Shown: one piece after another, positions 63,598 to 64,000 of the stretch
How positions within the stretch are numbered: position 1 is the stretch's first letter
How the letters are laid out: every line of letters begins with the position of its first letter
Source of the DNA: Woronichinia naegeliana WA131
GTDB lineage: Bacteria; Cyanobacteriota; Cyanobacteriia; Cyanobacteriales; Microcystaceae
Direction: 5' to 3'
Length of the DNA: 64,000 bases
NCBI GenBank assembly: GCA_025370055.1
Contig: CP073041.1
Coordinates: 7,596,272 to 7,660,271, forward strand
Program-made: the position numbers and the translations under genes
Notes under the pieces: generated by a model
Database searches by the model: none
Seen by the model: only the letters and a program-made list of their open reading frames with translations
Told to the model about the DNA's origin: nothing

Positions 63598-64000
63598 GGG
63601 TGCGACCTTTAGTTGATAAAAGCTGTTGTAATCAGGGTTCTACAGGGAACCCATATTGATCAAGTTTTGCCCAAAATTGACTCCATCGTTCCTTGGTCAA
63701 TACCAAAGCTCGTAGGCTCAAAATAATTCCTGCTCCTTTTTCCTTCCATCGCATCCCTGAACAACATAATCGTTGTTTGACCAACGTCTTACAAGCTGCT
63801 TCCGTAACACCTGAACCAATCGGATACTTTTTCTCTATGTATTCAGCATAATCCATTTGATGCTGATGATTCTCGTAATAAGTAATCGCCGCTTGTAGTT
63901 TCTCGGTAAGATTCTTAGAATGACTTTTTTCTTCTTTGACTTCTTTCATCAGATTTAGCAGTTCTCCTGCTTTTCCTTTTTCATGCTTGAGTTCTCGACA
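63598..64000 (-). mobile_element. ISKra4-type insertion sequence (type II), copy D, partial
   Basis: Begins with the right inverted repeat (GGGTGCGACCTTTAGTTGAT in plus orientation) at 63598 and runs off the window in inverted orientation. Left flank contains ACCCACAACCCACA, a short direct repeat next to the insertion point. Confidence 0.88.
63632..64000 (-). CDS. ISKra4-type transposase, C-terminal part (copy D)
   Basis: Partial: the C-terminal 122 codons of frame 2, identical in the visible part to copy A including GSGVTEAACKTLVKQR and the end DQYGFPVEP. The rest lies outside the window. Confidence 0.85.
   Translation of the reverse strand, partial: CRELKHEKGKAGELLNLMKEVKEEKSHSKNLTEKLQAAITYYENHQHQMDYAEYIEKKYPIGSGVTEAACKTLVKQRLCCSGMRWKEKGAGIILSLRALVLTKERWSQFWAKLDQYGFPVEP

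Noticed and set aside
1-64000. tRNA or rRNA genes
   Set aside because: I saw no GTTC-A-A-type T-loop with matching acceptor arms or rRNA-like sequence; a dedicated scan could still find one.

Overview
The window reads as the chromosome of a unicellular or colonial cyanobacterium that is very rich in insertion sequences. Four observations support this: the palindrome GCGATCGC (HIP1) is everywhere; a tocopherol methyltransferase and an HPPD gene are adjacent, as in Synechocystis (slr0089/slr0090); the glutamate synthase is a single-chain, ferredoxin-type enzyme; and there is a cyanobacterial-type ribosomal protein S1. The IS load resembles Microcystis or Woronichinia-like genomes, but I cannot name the genus from sequence alone.

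Layout. 1-2.7 kb: the 5' end of mutS2, then an overlapping pair of an SMC/ABC-like ATPase and a PD-(D/E)xK nuclease-like protein. 2.8-6.4 kb: SLC13-type permease, SPFH (stomatin) protein and NfeD. 6.6-8.6 kb: tocopherol operon. 8.6-9.9 kb: ISKra4-like element inserted in a HIP1 site. 9.95-10.34 kb: cluster of REP-like palindromes. 10.3-16.4 kb: NACHT-GUN4 protein, VanX-type dipeptidase, prephenate dehydratase, ammonium transporter. 16.5-19.6 kb: LRR-Roc-COR protein with C-terminal membrane segments. 20.4-25.9 kb: truB, a PAS/GAF sensor gene split by an IS, and ureC. 27.4-37.2 kb (minus strand): small DUF6887/DUF6888-like genes present twice, an antitoxin-like gene whose tail matches the end of the glutamate synthase gene, a HEAT protein, an ISL3 element and an S1-HEAT mosaic gene, then the ferredoxin-dependent glutamate synthase. 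37.5-42.9 kb: two IS4-type elements, one carrying a second IS, both inserted into the same REP-like palindrome; one of these palindromes lies inside a decayed REP-associated tyrosine transposase (RAYT). 43-52.5 kb: membrane proteins, a small coiled-coil gene between two HIP1-anchored repeat arrays, DUF58, a SLOG protein, a ClC-CBS-USP channel, rimI, a retropepsin-like pair and a beta-propeller lectin. 53-64 kb: layers of at least seven IS types inserted into each other.

Where insertions have clean target duplications the original order can be rebuilt by removing the element and one duplication: the sensor gene, the S1/HEAT junction, the RAYT gene, the first IS4 copy and two older transposase genes in the 55-60 kb region were all recovered this way. 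Housekeeping genes (mutS2, tocopherol pathway, pheA, amt, truB, ureC, gltS, rimI) look intact. The accessory material worth most attention is the RAYT/palindrome/IS4 relationship, the HIP1 arrays, the duplicated gltS-tail cassette, the NACHT-GUN4 and Roc-COR proteins and the ATPase-nuclease pair.
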